Part shown: piece by piece, positions 5,872 to 6,051 of the stretch
Layout: every line of letters starts with the position of its first letter
Numbering within the stretch: position 1 is the first letter of the stretch
From: Verrucomicrobia bacterium UBA2970
Lineage (GTDB): Bacteria; Verrucomicrobiota; Verrucomicrobiia; Limisphaerales; AAA164-E04
NCBI GenBank assembly: GCA_002348345.1
Contig: DEAY01000454.1
Location: 1 to 6,051 of the forward strand
Direction of reading: 5' to 3'
Length of the DNA: 6,051 bases
Translations under genes and position numbers: made by a program
The notes under the pieces: model-generated
The model's database searches: none
What the model was told of the DNA's origin: nothing
What the model saw: the letters and a program-made list of their open reading frames with translations, nothing else

Positions 5872-6051
5872 CTACCTCGACGGCCACTTGCCGGGATAAG
5901 GCACTTCGATTCGATGGCTGCCCACAGCAGGCACCTTCACCTGACTCAACCGGCCGTCATGCCAACGCACCTCAATCCCATTCCCCTCGGTGATCGGCTC
6001 GTGCAGGGCAAAAACGACCGTGGCGCTGGACTGGCCGAGATAGCCGCTGCC
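5872..6051 (-). CDS. ASPIC/UnbV-domain protein, C-terminal fragment (5' end outside window)
   Basis: Read on the minus strand, the frame is open from the right edge to a TAG stop at 5872-5874, giving 59 codons. The translation opens with 'GSGYLGQSSATVVFAL', continues with 'IEVRWHDGR' (26-34) and ends with a short tail after 'SHRIEVPYPG'. This order, G-x-GYL-x-Q-S then a 'hhFxL' strand then 'hEVRW-x-DGR', is the ASPIC/UnbV domain. That domain usually closes long secreted proteins built of FG-GAP/VCBS propeller repeats (CRTAC1-like), which are numerous in Verrucomicrobiota and Planctomycetota. The propeller part would lie beyond the window and is not seen. The role of such proteins is mostly unknown; extracellular or surface binding is usually assumed. 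The stop sits directly next to the hairpin between the convergent genes. Confidence 0.75.
   Translation of the reverse strand, partial: GSGYLGQSSATVVFALHEPITEGNGIEVRWHDGRLSQVKVPAVGSHRIEVPYPGKWPSR

Noticed and set aside
1..6051. Search for tRNA, rRNA, CRISPR, insertion sequence or phage features
   Set aside because: No cloverleaf, regularly spaced repeat, transposase motif or terminal inverted repeat was seen; genes fill nearly all of the window.

Overview
This window is about 61% GC (estimated by eye) and tightly packed. It reads as a chromosomal housekeeping region of a free-living Gram-negative bacterium, most likely a member of Verrucomicrobiota (Limisphaerales/Pedosphaera-like). That placement is an inference from the combination of families present: a YeeZ-like SDR next to serA, an exported parvulin, a CxxCxxCC protein, a divergent KDPG-type aldolase, a MYG1-family protein and the tail of an ASPIC/UnbV protein. 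No marker gene settles the taxonomy. I see no mobile element, CRISPR array, tRNA or rRNA.

Left part (1-4064, all + strand): the C-terminal 89 codons of an NAD(P)-dependent SDR/epimerase-like protein. A 65-bp gap follows, with a dyad and a plausible sigma70-type promoter. Then come four closely spaced genes: serA (D-3-phosphoglycerate dehydrogenase, long form with ACT domain), a secreted SurA/PrsA-like parvulin peptidyl-prolyl isomerase, a small YkgJ-type cysteine-cluster protein and a KDPG/KHG aldolase-like protein. The gaps of 29, 41 and 20 bp suggest one transcript. Metabolically, serA draws 3-phosphoglycerate into serine synthesis, and a true KDPG aldolase would deliver pyruvate plus glyceraldehyde-3-phosphate to the same lower-glycolytic pool. 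The parvulin and YkgJ-type proteins have no evident metabolic link to these.

Right part (4065-6051): a minus-strand spermidine-synthase-like nucleotide-binding protein converges on the aldolase gene with only 11 bp between stop codons. It diverges, across a 140-bp intergenic region, from a plus-strand MYG1-family (DHH-type metal-dependent) protein. That gene in turn converges on a minus-strand gene cut off by the right edge, of which only the last 59 codons, an ASPIC/UnbV-type C-terminus, are present.

Nothing here amounts to an obviously new multi-gene system. The points most worth a second look are the altered acidic motif and reduced N-terminus of the spermidine-synthase-like protein, substitutions in the aldolase substrate loops, a variant MYG1 sequence, a very short serA leader with a dyad over the proposed -35 element, and the absence of Shine-Dalgarno sequences at five of the six visible gene starts.
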